Shown: positions 16,013 to 25,234, numbered from the stretch's first letter. The stretch is 44,838 nucleotides of DNA from Bacillota bacterium (GCA_013314855.1 JABUEW010000021.1:1-44838); one strand, 5' to 3'. Notes: generated by a model not told the origin, from the letters alone. Numbers and translations are program-made.

Positions 16013-18161
16013 TATACAAGCCCAGGATGCGTACAACACTTGCAACAATAAAACATACAGCTATTCCGGTTATAGTCGGTACCAGAAAGGATACAATGGT
16101 CCATTTCATGCTCTGCGTTTCCTTCCTTATAGTCCAGCAGGTAGTGCCACAGGGAAAGTGCATAAGGGAAAACAACATTGTGCATACAGCCGTAAGCCAG
16201 GTCCAATTGTGGGATAGTAGCAGTTCCCTTAACTCACTAAGACTTCCTAACTCCAGTATTGAGCCTGTTGCCATGTAACTCATGATAATAATGGGTAAAA
16301 CAATTTCATTTGCAGGGAAGCCCAATATAAATGCCATTAGAATATACCCGTCAAGTCCTATAAGAAAAGCAAAGGGTTCTAAAAAGCCTGCGCAATGGTC
16401 CAACAGGCTGAGTGTTCCAATGCGAATATTTGCCATAATCCATATAACTAATCCTGCAGGTGCAGCAACTCCAATGGCACGGCCCAATACAAAGAATGTC
16501 CTGTCAAATACTGAACGAACAATAACCCGGCCTATTTGCGGTTTACGGTATGGAGGAAGTTCAAGAGTAAATGATGAAGGTAGTCCTTTTAAAACAGTTC
16601 CGGATAATATTTTTGAACCCAAAAGAGTTATTACTATTCCAAAAATGATGACTCCTAATAGCGCCAAAGTAGATACAACAGGTTGGAATGGGCCGGGTAC
16701 AGTTCCGGTAATAAATATGGTTATTATTGCTATTAGTGTGGGAAATCGTCCATTACACGGGACAAAATTATTTGTAATTATTGCTATTAGTCTTTCTCTT
16801 GGAGAGTCAATGATTCTGCAGCCGATAACTCCGGCAGCATTGCATCCAAAACCCATACACATTGTTAATGCCTGTTTTCCATGTGCACATGCCTTTTTAA
16901 AGAAATTATCCAGATTAAAGGCCACTCTTGGTAAGTATCCTAAATCTTCAAGCAATGTGAACAAGGGGAAGAAAATGGCCATGGGAGGCAGCATGACAGA
17001 TACTACCCATGCAAGTGTCTTATATATTCCCATTACCAGCAGACCGTGTATCCATGGTGGAGTTCCTGCCCATGCAAAGCAATCTGTCAGGATATCTTCA
17101 AACCAAAAAAGAAAAGAAGCAATTACTTCAGAAGGATAATTTGCTCCTGTTATAGTAAGCCAGAATATAATTCCAAGGAGCCCTATCATTATAGGTATTC
17201 CAAATAACTTTGAAGTGACAATGCTGTCAATTTTTCTGTCGATACTGTTGTATTTTTCATTATGAAAGCGGATTATATCCGTACAGATTTTTTCTGCCAG
17301 TTTAACTATGCAAGAAACAATATTATCCCTTAAATAGTCATGATCAATACCATTTTTATTTAGATAGTCTCTGGCATTCTGAATTTGATTTAACAAAGTT
17401 TGATTTTCCATTAAACTAAATCCTGCATATTTTTCTAAAGCTTTGAGCAGGGAAGAGTCTCCGTCGATCAATCTCAGTGAAACCCATCTGCTATTCAGCT
17501 TATTTTGAAGAAGGCCCTTTATATAAGGCTCAATCATTTGGATGGCTTCTTCTATTAAATTGTTATATTTGAATTTTATTGGATTAGTTACAACTTTTTT
17601 TTCTGTTATATTATAAACCGCATCCATTAATTCTTTCAGACCTTTATTACTTCTGGCATTTGTGCCAATAACAGGTACGCCCAGCCAATGTGACAGTCCA
17701 TTCACATCAATGTATATTTTTTTTCTTTTTGCTTCGTCAATTAAGTTTACACAGACTACTACATTTTGCGTAACTTCCAGGGTTTGAAGCACTAGATTGA
17801 GGTTTCTTTCAAGACATGTAGCATCTGTAACTATTACAGTTGCATCAGGATTTCCGAAGCAAATAAAATCTCTTGCAACTTCCTCTTCCACTGAGTTTGC
17901 CATTAGTGAGTAGGTTCCGGGTAAGTCTACAAAAATAAAGTCCCTGTCTTTATGCTTGCATTTCCCTTGGGCGTTTGTAACAGTTTTTCCCGGCCAGTTC
18001 CCGGTGTGTTGCTTCAAGCCTGTCAAATTATTAAAAACCGTACTTTTACCTACGTTAGGGTTACCTGCAAGTGTAATTACTCTCTCATGAGGTGTGGTAC
18101 GTACTATTTTCAGTTCCTGTGCCAGGATTCTTGTACCGGTAGATTGACTTGTAAGACCCAT
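15996..18161 (-). CDS. feoB: Ferrous iron transport protein B
   Basis: A 721-residue inner-membrane Fe(II) importer. The N-terminal G domain has G1 GNPNVGKS, the switch region QHTGNWPGKT, G3 DLPGTYSL and G4 NLID; a helical GDI-like region follows, then the two Gate domains with several membrane helices (for example the segments around GFGCNAAGVIGCR and GFPANEIVLPIII). Length is normal for Firmicutes. GGAAGGTG precedes the ATG. feoA lies 46 bases upstream, so feoAB is one operon, divergent from a DtxR-type regulator. Confidence 0.96.
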   Translation of the reverse strand: MGLTSQSTGTRILAQELKIVRTTPHERVITLAGNPNVGKSTVFNNLTGLKQHTGNWPGKTVTNAQGKCKHKDRDFIFVDLPGTYSLMANSVEEEVARDFICFGNPDATVIVTDATCLERNLNLVLQTLEVTQNVVVCVNLIDEAKRKKIYIDVNGLSHWLGVPVIGTNARSNKGLKELMDAVYNITEKKVVTNPIKFKYNNLIEEAIQMIEPYIKGLLQNKLNSRWVSLRLIDGDSSLLKALEKYAGFSLMENQTLLNQIQNARDYLNKNGIDHDYLRDNIVSCIVKLAEKICTDIIRFHNEKYNSIDRKIDSIVTSKLFGIPIMIGLLGIIFWLTITGANYPSEVIASFLFWFEDILTDCFAWAGTPPWIHGLLVMGIYKTLAWVVSVMLPPMAIFFPLFTLLEDLGYLPRVAFNLDNFFKKACAHGKQALTMCMGFGCNAAGVIGCRIIDSPRERLIAIITNNFVPCNGRFPTLIAIITIFITGTVPGPFQPVVSTLALLGVIIFGIVITLLGSKILSGTVLKGLPSSFTLELPPYRKPQIGRVIVRSVFDRTFFVLGRAIGVAAPAGLVIWIMANIRIGTLSLLDHCAGFLEPFAFLIGLDGYILMAFILGFPANEIVLPIIIMSYMATGSILELGSLSELRELLLSHNWTWLTAVCTMLFSLMHFPCGTTCWTIRKETQSMKWTIVSFLVPTITGIAVCFIVASVVRILGLYIRSFL

Positions 18162-18207
18162 AACAAAAACACCTTCCGGATTAGTTCAAAACCTGTTAAC
18201 ATTCAAT

Positions 18208-18447
18208 TTAAAGTAATTGTACCAATATTTTACCGGCTTCCTCAGAACGCAAGGCAATTACTGCACCACGAATGCTATATGCTGTTGGATCGCCTGATGG
18301 GCTTTTCTGCAATACCTCTACTTCTGTATCTGTTATTAAACCTAAATCTAGCATTCTTCTTCTAATAATACCTGTTGAACTAAGCTTTTTTACTTTGGCT
18401 TTTCTACCCGGAGGCAGAAGATTTAATGGTATAATATTATCAACCAT
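18208..18447 (-). CDS. feoA: Ferrous iron transport protein A
   Basis: A 79-residue SH3-like accessory protein of the Feo system. Typical phrases are LNLLPPGRKAKVKKL, RRRMLDLGLITDTEVEVLQK, PTAYSIRGAVIALR. An open frame extends to 18549, but the upstream residues do not look like FeoA and the Met at 18447 gives the usual size; GGGGATT nearby is a weak ribosome site, so the start is not certain. It is thought to bind or modulate the FeoB G domain. Confidence 0.9.
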   Translation of the reverse strand: MVDNIIPLNLLPPGRKAKVKKLSSTGIIRRRMLDLGLITDTEVEVLQKSPSGDPTAYSIRGAVIALRSEEAGKILVQLL

Positions 18448-18665
18448 AGAACCAATCCCCAAATAATATTTAATATTAAGCATATTACCGGTCATTTCAA
18501 TAAATCGCTTATTTGTTCTAAATAAGCGGCGTGAAAAATTTTTTCTCATGACTAATATATGTAAAATAAAATATGAGTGTTACGAATATAAATTAAATAA
18601 AATCACCAATTCCTCCTATTAATTGCAGATGTGGTTAAATGAAGACCAAAAGGTAGTGGTAAACA

Positions 18666-19148
18666 GTGGAAAACAACCGGGAATTTTATACAGTACGGGG
18701 GTATGAACTCCTTGAGCAGGAAAAAAGGCTTTTAACTTACGCTATGGAGGATTACCTTGAGATGATTTACAGGCACAGCCTTCAGGATGGATATATCCGA
18801 ATAAATGTCCTTTCTGAACTATTGAATGTTAAACCTTCATCAGCAACCAAGATGGTCCAGAAACTTACTGCTATGGACTTATTGGATTATAAGAAGTACG
18901 GTATTATTCTGTTAACTAATAAGGGCAAAAAAATAGGGGAGTTTCTACTAAAAAGGCATAATATCATAGAAAAGTTTTTAAAAACTATAGGTGTAAAGGA
19001 GAACATATTGGTCCAGACAGAACTAATAGAGCACAATGTCAGCAATAGCACGCTTAATAGTATAAATATTCTAAATACTTTCTTTGAAAATAATCCCGAT
19101 ATTCTGGAAAAATTTATTTATTTTAAAAATGAAAAAACTGATATGTAA
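18666..19148 (+). CDS. DtxR/MntR-family metal-dependent regulator
   Basis: A 160-residue regulator. The N-terminal winged helix (residues ~22-80: YAMEDYLEMIYRHS, RINVLSELLNVKPSSATKMV) is followed by the metal-binding/dimerisation helices (RHNIIEKFLKTIGV, ELIEHNVSNSTL). There is no C-terminal SH3 domain, as in MntR/IdeR-short forms. The GTG start follows AAAGGTAG. Divergent placement from feoAB suggests control of ferrous iron uptake, but no standard DtxR palindrome is visible in the 115-base gap. Confidence 0.88.
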   Translation: MENNREFYTVRGYELLEQEKRLLTYAMEDYLEMIYRHSLQDGYIRINVLSELLNVKPSSATKMVQKLTAMDLLDYKKYGIILLTNKGKKIGEFLLKRHNIIEKFLKTIGVKENILVQTELIEHNVSNSTLNSINILNTFFENNPDILEKFIYFKNEKTDM

Positions 19149-19253
19149 GCTTTTAAATTATGCATGATATACAGACGGGAGTATAGGTATTTAACTAATA
19201 CGCAACTAAAAGCTTTTATTTGCTGAAGTATGAATGAAAACTACAATTTATTA

Positions 19254-19294
19254 TTGACATATGCCCATAAAAATAATAGAATATATTATGGGCA
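19254..19294 (+). promoter_or_regulatory. Promoter with embedded palindrome, NifX/Mrp operon
   Basis: TTGACA (19254-19259), 17-base spacer, TAGAAT (19277-19282). TGCCCATAA (19262-19270) and TTATGGGCA (19286-19294) form perfect 9-bp arms, one inside the spacer and one just after the -10. The same layout recurs at 35393-35449. Confidence 0.8.
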
Positions 19295-19357
19295 AAAGCT
19301 AATAATATTTACAGGTAACAATGATGACTACTATATAGTTAAAGGGGTGTAGATTTT

Positions 19358-19738
19358 ATGAAAATATGTATTTCATCGAAAGGAAACTCACTTGATAGTA
19401 TGCTGGATTCCAGGTTTGGAAGGGCTGATTATTTTATCATAGTGGATACTGATACTATGGAGTTTGAAAGCATTGAAAATACTGCAGCAACGTCTGGAGG
19501 AGGTGCGGGAATTACATCAGGCCAGATGATGGTTGACAGGGATATAAAAGCTGTAATAACAGGCAATGTAGGGCCTAACGCGATGAGTGTTTTAAAGGCT
19601 GCAGATATTGATATATATAGAGGCATGGCTATTTCTGTGAAAGAAAATATCGAAAGCTTTAAGAGAGGACTTCTTGAGAAAATCGAAGCTACAGTACCGG
19701 CACATTCCGGCCTTGGAATAAATGGAGGGCAGAAATGA
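19358..19738 (+). CDS. NifX/NifB-type iron-molybdenum-cofactor-binding-domain protein (1)
   Basis: A 126-residue single-domain protein of the dinitrogenase Fe-Mo cofactor biosynthesis family (PF02579). SRFGRADYFIIVD at the start, the GGAGITSGQMM segment and TGNVGPNAMSVLKAADIDIY are characteristic; the C terminus adds a short Gly-rich tail. Family members bind or carry metal clusters. In non-diazotrophs they occur with Mrp-type ATPases, as here, and are linked to the orange-protein (ORP) systems. AAAGGGGTG precedes the start. It overlaps the next gene by four bases (ATGA). Confidence 0.9.
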   Translation: MKICISSKGNSLDSMLDSRFGRADYFIIVDTDTMEFESIENTAATSGGGAGITSGQMMVDRDIKAVITGNVGPNAMSVLKAADIDIYRGMAISVKENIESFKRGLLEKIEATVPAHSGLGINGGQK

Positions 19739-20565
19739 GAATTGCTGTTTTAAGCGGTAAGGGTGGTACAGGGAAAACTACCGTTTCTGCAAGTCTGGCA
19801 GCTTCATTGGAGTCATGCCAGTATATTGACTGTGATGTTGAAGAGCCTAACGGCTATATTTTTTTGAAACCCGAGTTATATCAAAATATTTCTGTAAAAG
19901 TGCTTGTACCTGAAATTGATGTTATGAAATGCAATGGTTGTGGAAAGTGCAGTAAGGTATGCCAGTTTAATGCAATTGCAGTTGTGAAAAGAAAGGTCCT
20001 TGTGTTTCCTGAAATATGTCATCACTGTGGGGCTTGTACAATAGCCTGCCCTAATGATGCAATACATGAAATTGAAAGAGAAATAGGGATTGTTGAAATG
20101 AATGGAGACGAGACATTTCTCCATGGCAAATTGAATATAGGAGAACCTATAAGCATTCCTATAATACAGGAACTCAAAAGGCATATAAAAAAAGATATGC
20201 CTGTAATTCTTGACTGTTCGCCTGGAGCGTCATGTACCGTAGTATGTTCTATTGAAGGATGCGATTATTGTATTCTTGTCACAGAACCAACACCTTTTGG
20301 CTTTCACGATTTGAAAATTGCGGTACAACTTGTAAGAAAAATGGAAATACCCTTTGGTGTAGTTGTAAATAAAGCTTCAGATGCCAGTAAGATTATACAT
20401 GAGTTTTGTAAAAATGAAAATATCGAAATTCTTATGGAAATACCGTTTTCCCGGGAGATTGCAAGTGCATATTCGCAGGGAATACTTCCTACCCATAGCA
20501 GCATGGAATGGAAAGAAAAATTTAGAGAACTGTACAAGAAATTGGAAAGGGGTGCTGCAAAATGA
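19735..20565 (+). CDS. Mrp/MinD-superfamily ATPase with ferredoxin insert (1)
   Basis: A 276-residue P-loop ATPase. The deviant Walker A GKGGTGKTT lies at residues ~8-16; two [4Fe-4S] motifs (CNGCGKCSKVC and CHHCGACTIAC) are inserted at ~65-105; later DCSPGASC and TEPTPFGFHDL are typical of the MinD fold. Such proteins are presumed to assemble or transfer Fe-S or mixed-metal clusters with ATP. Start and stop overlap both neighbours by four bases, showing tight translational coupling. It is paralogous to the next gene. Confidence 0.92.
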   Translation: MRIAVLSGKGGTGKTTVSASLAASLESCQYIDCDVEEPNGYIFLKPELYQNISVKVLVPEIDVMKCNGCGKCSKVCQFNAIAVVKRKVLVFPEICHHCGACTIACPNDAIHEIEREIGIVEMNGDETFLHGKLNIGEPISIPIIQELKRHIKKDMPVILDCSPGASCTVVCSIEGCDYCILVTEPTPFGFHDLKIAVQLVRKMEIPFGVVVNKASDASKIIHEFCKNENIEILMEIPFSREIASAYSQGILPTHSSMEWKEKFRELYKKLERGAAK

Positions 20566-21434
20566 AACAGGTTGTATTTATAAGCGGAAAAGGAGGAACA
20601 GGAAAAAGCACCCTGGTTTCATCATTGAGTATATTGGTGAAGGAGAAAGTTCTTGCAGACTGTGATGTAGATGCACCCAACCTGCATATCCTTCTAAAAG
20701 GAGAGACTCTAAAAAAGGAAGATTACTTTGGAGCAAAAGAAGCAAGTATCGATAATTGCTCTTGTGTGAAGTGTGGTGTATGTAGAGACACATGCAGGTT
20801 TGGCGCCATAAGTGAAGACATTAAGATAATACCCATGAAATGTGAAGGGTGCGGAGCTTGTGTACTAGTGTGCCCTCAGGGAGCAATACACCTTGAAGAG
20901 GTAAAAACGGGGGAAACATATGTATCTGCCACAAATAGGGGGACTTTTTCCCATGCATTACTTGACATTGGAGCGGAAGGTTCCGGAAAACTTGTTACAG
21001 AGGTAAGAAAAAACATATATAACTATAAAAAAGACGAAAAGTGGGTTTTAATAGATGGTTCTCCTGGCATAGGTTGCGTGGTTATAGCATCCATTACAGG
21101 GACTGATGCGGTAGTAGCAGTTGCTGAGCCCACAAAATCAGGCCTTAGCGACCTTGAGAGGGTTTTGGGTGTCGCACGCCATTTCCAAATTCCCGGATTT
21201 GTTTGTATAAATAAATATGATTTAAATCAGGAGGTTGCTTCACAAATAGAAGATTTTTGCAAAAAAAACAATTTTCCTGTAATTGGCAAAATACCTTTTG
21301 ATCCTTCAATTGTGAAGGCACTGCAGGAATTTAAAACGCCGGTTGAAGTAGGAAATAGCAGTGTAACTGACAGGATTAAGAGTTTATGGGCAAGGCTTGA
21401 GGAGGAAATGGAGAAGCTTGATGAAAAAAAGTAA
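20562..21434 (+). CDS. Mrp/MinD-superfamily ATPase with ferredoxin insert (2)
   Basis: A 290-residue paralogue of the preceding ATPase with GKGGTGKST, ferredoxin motifs CVKCGVCRDTC and CEGCGACVLVC, and DGSPGIGCVV. The pair is expected to form a heterodimer, as the two genes overlap and always differ in the region between ferredoxin insert and Walker B. Role inferred: metal-cluster assembly or redox-coupled ATPase serving the small NifX-like carriers on both sides. Confidence 0.92.
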   Translation: MKQVVFISGKGGTGKSTLVSSLSILVKEKVLADCDVDAPNLHILLKGETLKKEDYFGAKEASIDNCSCVKCGVCRDTCRFGAISEDIKIIPMKCEGCGACVLVCPQGAIHLEEVKTGETYVSATNRGTFSHALLDIGAEGSGKLVTEVRKNIYNYKKDEKWVLIDGSPGIGCVVIASITGTDAVVAVAEPTKSGLSDLERVLGVARHFQIPGFVCINKYDLNQEVASQIEDFCKKNNFPVIGKIPFDPSIVKALQEFKTPVEVGNSSVTDRIKSLWARLEEEMEKLDEKK

Positions 21435-21506
21435 CATGCGACAACCCTTAAATTAACTGGCACAACAGATTAATTAAAAAACATTTATAAAGGAGGATAA
21501 AAGCGT

Positions 21507-21893
21507 ATGCGTATTGCAATATCTACAGAAGGAGAATATGTATCTCAGCACTTTGGCAGGTGCCAGCATTTTACATTGGTTGATATTGAAAATGGAGAAA
21601 CAAAAAAAAGAGAAGTTATTCCAAATCCAGGACATTCCCCCGGATATATACCTCAATTTCTGCACCAAAGAGATGTGAATTGCATTGTCTGTGGAGGTAT
21701 GGGTACACGTGCGGCAGGTTATTTTGAAGAATATGGGATTAAAATAATAACAGGTATAGAAGGAAAAATAGATGAAGTGGTCGCAAAGCTTGAGAAGGGT
21801 ATACTTAAAGGTGGAAACAGTTTATGTACACCGGGGGCTGGAAAAGGTTACGGGGTGGAGAAGACAGAGTGTGACCATCCCCATGATAATTAA
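21507..21893 (+). CDS. NifX/NifB-type iron-molybdenum-cofactor-binding-domain protein (2)
   Basis: A 128-residue second NifX-like protein, distinct from the first: STEGEYVSQHFGRCQHFTLV at the N terminus, CGGMGTRAAGYFEEYGIKII mid-protein and a C-terminal tail ending ECDHPHDN with Cys and His that could bind metal. Cysteines in the core (RCQHF, CIVCGG) may hold a cluster. AAGGAGGATAA precedes the ATG. Part of the same operon. Confidence 0.9.
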   Translation: MRIAISTEGEYVSQHFGRCQHFTLVDIENGETKKREVIPNPGHSPGYIPQFLHQRDVNCIVCGGMGTRAAGYFEEYGIKIITGIEGKIDEVVAKLEKGILKGGNSLCTPGAGKGYGVEKTECDHPHDN

Positions 21894-21919
21894 TAACGAG
21901 TAACCAGGAGGTGATTGCA

Positions 21920-22144
21920 ATGCCTTTGGGAGATGGAACAGGGCCTATGGGACAGGGACCTGGGGCAGGAAGAGGCTTAAGGTTCGGAAAAGGCAGGGGC
22001 AGAATGGGTGGCAATAGGGCAGGTGCAGGTCCCAGCGGAGATTGTGTGTGTCCTAATTGCGGAGAAAAAGTAATTCATCAGAGAGGAATACCTTGCTATT
22101 CCATAACGTGCCCGAAATGTGGAGCACGGATGACAAGGGGATAA
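21920..22144 (+). CDS. Small Gly-rich protein with zinc-ribbon (DUF5320-like N terminus)
   Basis: A 74-residue protein. The N terminus MPLGDGTGPMGQGPGAGRG matches the Gly/Pro-rich head also found in the 35523 gene; the C-terminal half has two CxxC pairs (CPNCGEK and CPKCGAR) making a zinc-ribbon. AGGAGGTGAT lies just ahead of the ATG at 21920 rather than at an in-frame GTG nine bases upstream. Function unknown; it travels with NifX/Mrp proteins. Confidence 0.8.
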   Translation: MPLGDGTGPMGQGPGAGRGLRFGKGRGRMGGNRAGAGPSGDCVCPNCGEKVIHQRGIPCYSITCPKCGARMTRG

Positions 22145-22178
22145 ATAACTTAATTTTTGCCTGATAATATATAGATAG

Positions 22179-22234
22179 TAGTGTACCGATAATAGTGTAC
22201 CGTTATTGACATAGTGCCAAAATAGTGGTACTAT
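22179..22234 (+). promoter_or_regulatory. Promoter of the Mrp gene with AGTGTACCG repeats
   Basis: TTGACA (22206-22211), 17 bases, TACTAT (22229-22234). AGTGTACCG occurs at 22180-22188 and 22194-22202 upstream of the -35; AGTGCC and inverted GGTACTAT lie across the core promoter. Confidence 0.65.
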
Positions 22235-22307
22235 TTTTCTTGTTTTTAAGAGCAAGAGCCCATAATAACAGATAAAGAACAAAATTGGAAAAAGGGAGTG
22301 GAAAAAA

Positions 22308-23153
22308 ATGAAGGATGTTTCAGAAAAAAACAAAAAGAGTAATTGCAGTAATTGTGCAGATAAAGAAAAATGTGAGTCAGAAGGCTTCAAATGCAAAACC
22401 CATGAACTAAACGATATTAAGAAAACCGTTGCAATTTTGAGTGGCAAGGGAGGAGTGGGAAAGTCCCTTGTAACTTCGCTTTTGGCAGTAATGATGAGAA
22501 GAAGGGGTTATAGCACGGGAATTTTGGATGCAGATATTACTGGACCGTCAATACCCAAAATGTTTGGCGGGGATGGTTACAAGGTTGAAACCGGTGAATT
22601 TGGCATCTATCCCGCAAGAACCCATAATGATATAAAAATTATGTCAATAAATTTGCTTCTGGATAAAACAGATACTCCCGTTATATGGAGAGGACCCCTA
22701 ATCGCAGGTGCAGTAAAACAGTTCTGGACCGATGTGATTTGGGGTAACCTTGATTACCTGTTATTCGATATGCCTCCGGGAACAGGTGATGTACCTTTGA
22801 CCATATTCCAATCCATACCTTTGGACGGTATCATTATTGTAACCTCGCCTCAGGACCTTGTTTCACTTATTGTTAAAAAGGCTTACAACATGGCTAAAAC
22901 CATGAATATGCCTGTAATTGGGATTATTGAAAACATGAGCTATGTTGTCTGCCCTGAATGCGGGAAACAGATAAATATTTTCGGAGAGAGTAAAGCTGAA
23001 AAGATTGCAAAAGAAATGGGTATACCATTTCTCGGGAGAATACCAATTGACCCTTATTTAGCAGAACTTTGCGATAAAGGAGAAATAGAAAAATTCAATA
23101 AGGATTATATGGACTATCCTTTAGATGCTATTGAGAATATTTCTGGTAGATAG
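22308..23153 (+). CDS. Mrp/NBP35-type Fe-S cluster carrier ATPase
   Basis: A 281-residue ApbC/Mrp protein that should carry and deliver Fe-S clusters in the cytoplasm. An N-terminal Cys-rich segment (CSNCADKEKCESEGFKC) as in NBP35-type carriers precedes the Walker A GKGGVGKS near residue 46; DMPPGTGDVPLT and a dimer-bridging CPECGK (near residue 225) are diagnostic. It has its own promoter. The stop codon TAG at 23151-23153 touches the target duplication of an inserted MITE-like element. Confidence 0.93.
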   Translation: MKDVSEKNKKSNCSNCADKEKCESEGFKCKTHELNDIKKTVAILSGKGGVGKSLVTSLLAVMMRRRGYSTGILDADITGPSIPKMFGGDGYKVETGEFGIYPARTHNDIKIMSINLLLDKTDTPVIWRGPLIAGAVKQFWTDVIWGNLDYLLFDMPPGTGDVPLTIFQSIPLDGIIIVTSPQDLVSLIVKKAYNMAKTMNMPVIGIIENMSYVVCPECGKQINIFGESKAEKIAKEMGIPFLGRIPIDPYLAELCDKGEIEKFNKDYMDYPLDAIENISGR

Positions 23154-23325
23154 ATTTGATAGTGCGCATTTTATTTTTATGAAGAAAATGCTTCCGGTAA
23201 CTAAATGTTCCAAGTCTTAAGAGCCTGTAAATTCACTTCGGGGCAAATCAAACTCGCAAAATAATTTGAATAGAATTTAATAATATTTATTTTCTTCAAA
23301 ATTTGAAAATGCGCCCGATTTGATA
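23153..23325. mobile_element. MITE-like element with 9-bp target duplication
   Basis: GATTTGATA occurs at 23153-23161 and 23317-23325, flanking a 155-base non-coding segment (23162-23316). The segment's ends are imperfect inverted repeats, GTGCGCATTTT on the left and AAAATGCGCCC on the right, extending with mismatches for ~30 bases (GAAGAAAAT shared). It encodes no protein, so any movement would need a transposase in trans. Confidence 0.7.
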
Positions 23326-23408
23326 GATAGTTTTGATAATACTACTGTTAATTTTATAAAATAGGTGGTAGAATATTTTTATAAAAAGATTAAGGGGATG
23401 ATGAATAA

Positions 23409-23882
23409 TTGGCAAGGCCTACTAAATGGAGAAGAGTTGAATTTATACCAAATGTTCAATATTTTGCTCCGGCAGATATTGAGGCTGATAATCTTAAGGA
23501 AAACATATTGAGAGTTGAAGAACTAGAGGCCATACGCCTTAAGGACCTTGAGGGATTGGAACAGGAGACTTGTGCAGAAAGGATGGAGATATCCCGACAG
23601 ACTTTTCAAAGGATTCTCAATGCTGCAAGGGAAAAGATTGCTGATAGCTTGGTTACCGGAAAAGCCATCAGGATAGAAGGCGGCAATTACACACGCAATA
23701 TATGTCCTGTTAAATGCCTTGATTGTGGCAAGGAGTGGAATGAAAGCTATGAAAATTATGAAAAAATATTGAATGGGGAATATAATTGTCCTGATTGTAA
23801 TTCAAAAAGGGTGGTGTGCCATCGGAGAGAAAAGATGAAGTTTTGTGGAAGAAATTGCTGGAGGCACAGGCATGGGATATAA
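23409..23882 (+). CDS. DUF134-family DNA-binding protein
   Basis: A 157-residue regulator: sigma-70 region-4-like helix-turn-helix (LEQETCAERMEISRQTFQRI, residues ~53-80) followed by zinc-ribbon cysteines (CPVKCLDCGKEW, CPDCNSKRV and a CGRNC tail). DUF134 genes accompany NifX/Mrp clusters in clostridia and archaea. The start is TTG at 23409 after AAGGGGATGA, giving MARPTKWRRV, the conserved family N terminus. A candidate to bind the palindromic promoter elements at 19254 and 35393; not demonstrated. Confidence 0.9.
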   Translation: MARPTKWRRVEFIPNVQYFAPADIEADNLKENILRVEELEAIRLKDLEGLEQETCAERMEISRQTFQRILNAAREKIADSLVTGKAIRIEGGNYTRNICPVKCLDCGKEWNESYENYEKILNGEYNCPDCNSKRVVCHRREKMKFCGRNCWRHRHGI

Positions 23883-23967
23883 AACATGTAAGTTATATTA
23901 TAAATGTAAGTTATATAAATTTTAAATACGCAAATATTTAATGCATAATATGGAGAGGAGAGATTGC

Positions 23968-25185
23968 ATGATTCCAATCGAAGAACAAATTAAGATTATT
24001 GCAAAAGGTGCTGAAGAAATTATAACTATAGAAGACTTAAAAGCAAAGCTAACCATGGCACAAAAAGAGGGAAGGGCTCTCACGGTAAAGCTTGGACTCG
24101 ATCCATCCGCACCTGACATCCACCTAGGCCATGCTGTTGTATTGCGAAAAATCAGGCAATTTCAGGACCTTGGCCATAAAGCCGTTATAATCATAGGTGA
24201 TTTTACCGGCATGATAGGAGACCCTACAGGAAGGTCTAAAACCAGAAAGCAATTAAGTAAAGAAGAGGTTTTAGAGAACGCAAAGACATATGAAAAGCAA
24301 ATTTTCAGAATACTTGACAGAGATAAGACAGAAGTGCGTTTCAATAGTGAATGGCTGGGGAAGCTGAATTTTGCTGATGTCATTTCCCTTGCGTCAAAGT
24401 ATACCGTGGCCAGGATGCTTGAAAGGGAAGACTTCAAAAACAGATTTGAATCTCATGAAAGTATAAGTATCCATGAGTTTTTTTATCCCTTGATGCAGGG
24501 ATATGATTCTGTTGTATTAAAAGCCGACGTTGAACTGGGAGGTACGGACCAGAGGTTTAATATCCTTATGGGGAGGACACTTCAGAAGGATTATGGCCAG
24601 GAGAGCCAGGTGGCTATATTAATGCCTATTCTTGAAGGGACTGATGGATTGGAAAAAATGAGCAAGAGTTTGGGCAATTACATTGGTGTCAACGAGAGCC
24701 CGGAGGATATGTACGGCAAAGTAATGTCCATACCTGATGAACTTATAATAAAATATTTCGAACTGGCTACGGACATACACCCTGATGAAGTTAACAGGAT
24801 AAAGGCTACATTGGAAAGCGGAAATGTAAACCCAAGAGACGTAAAAATGCAACTTGCCCATGAGATAACAAAGTTATATCATGGCAATGCTGCGGCAGAT
24901 GAAGCAGAGAAGCATTTTGTATCTGTATTCCAAAAAAAAGAAATACCAGAGGAAGTACCTGTTATCAATATGAACAAAGAAATGCTTATCAACGGTAAGG
25001 TTGACTTAATAAAAGTAATTACTTCCTCAGGTTTTGCACCCAGCAATAGTGAGGCAAGAAGATTAGTTGCCCAGGGGGCCGTAAAAATTAATGGAAGCCG
25101 GGTCGAGAACTTACAAGATGCAAATATAAAAAATGGTGATATTATCCAGGTTGGCAAAAGGAATTTTGTTAAGGTACTATTTTAA
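23968..25185 (+). CDS. tyrS: Tyrosyl-tRNA synthetase
   Basis: A 405-residue class I synthetase that charges tRNA-Tyr. The HIGH-type motif is HLGHAVV, the KMSKS loop is intact ([13 protein letters not shown]), tyrosine-pocket residues occur in the [17 protein letters not shown] segment, and a C-terminal S4 RNA-binding domain runs from ~residue 345. It is the longer TyrRS type. GAGAGGAGAG supports 23968; the in-frame Met at 23941 lacks a ribosome site. No T-box is visible in the short upstream gap. Confidence 0.96.
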   Translation: MIPIEEQIKIIAKGAEEIITIEDLKAKLTMAQKEGRALTVKLGLDPSAPDIHLGHAVVLRKIRQFQDLGHKAVIIIGDFTGMIGDPTGRSKTRKQLSKEEVLENAKTYEKQIFRILDRDKTEVRFNSEWLGKLNFADVISLASKYTVARMLEREDFKNRFESHESISIHEFFYPLMQGYDSVVLKADVELGGTDQRFNILMGRTLQKDYGQESQVAILMPILEGTDGLEKMSKSLGNYIGVNESPEDMYGKVMSIPDELIIKYFELATDIHPDEVNRIKATLESGNVNPRDVKMQLAHEITKLYHGNAAADEAEKHFVSVFQKKEIPEEVPVINMNKEMLINGKVDLIKVITSSGFAPSNSEARRLVAQGAVKINGSRVENLQDANIKNGDIIQVGKRNFVKVLF

Positions 25186-25234
25186 CTTTTTAGCATGCAA
25201 ATTTGAATGTTTTTACAGGAGGGGGGGACAAAGC

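Noticed and set aside
16282-17139. 285-codon open frame on the plus strand
   Set aside because: It is antisense to feoB; the translation is low-complexity and Pro/Thr/Ile-rich and lacks a ribosome site.
18550-18665. DtxR operator between feoA and the regulator
   Set aside because: A/T-rich, but no palindrome close to the known DtxR/IdeR/MntR consensus was visible.
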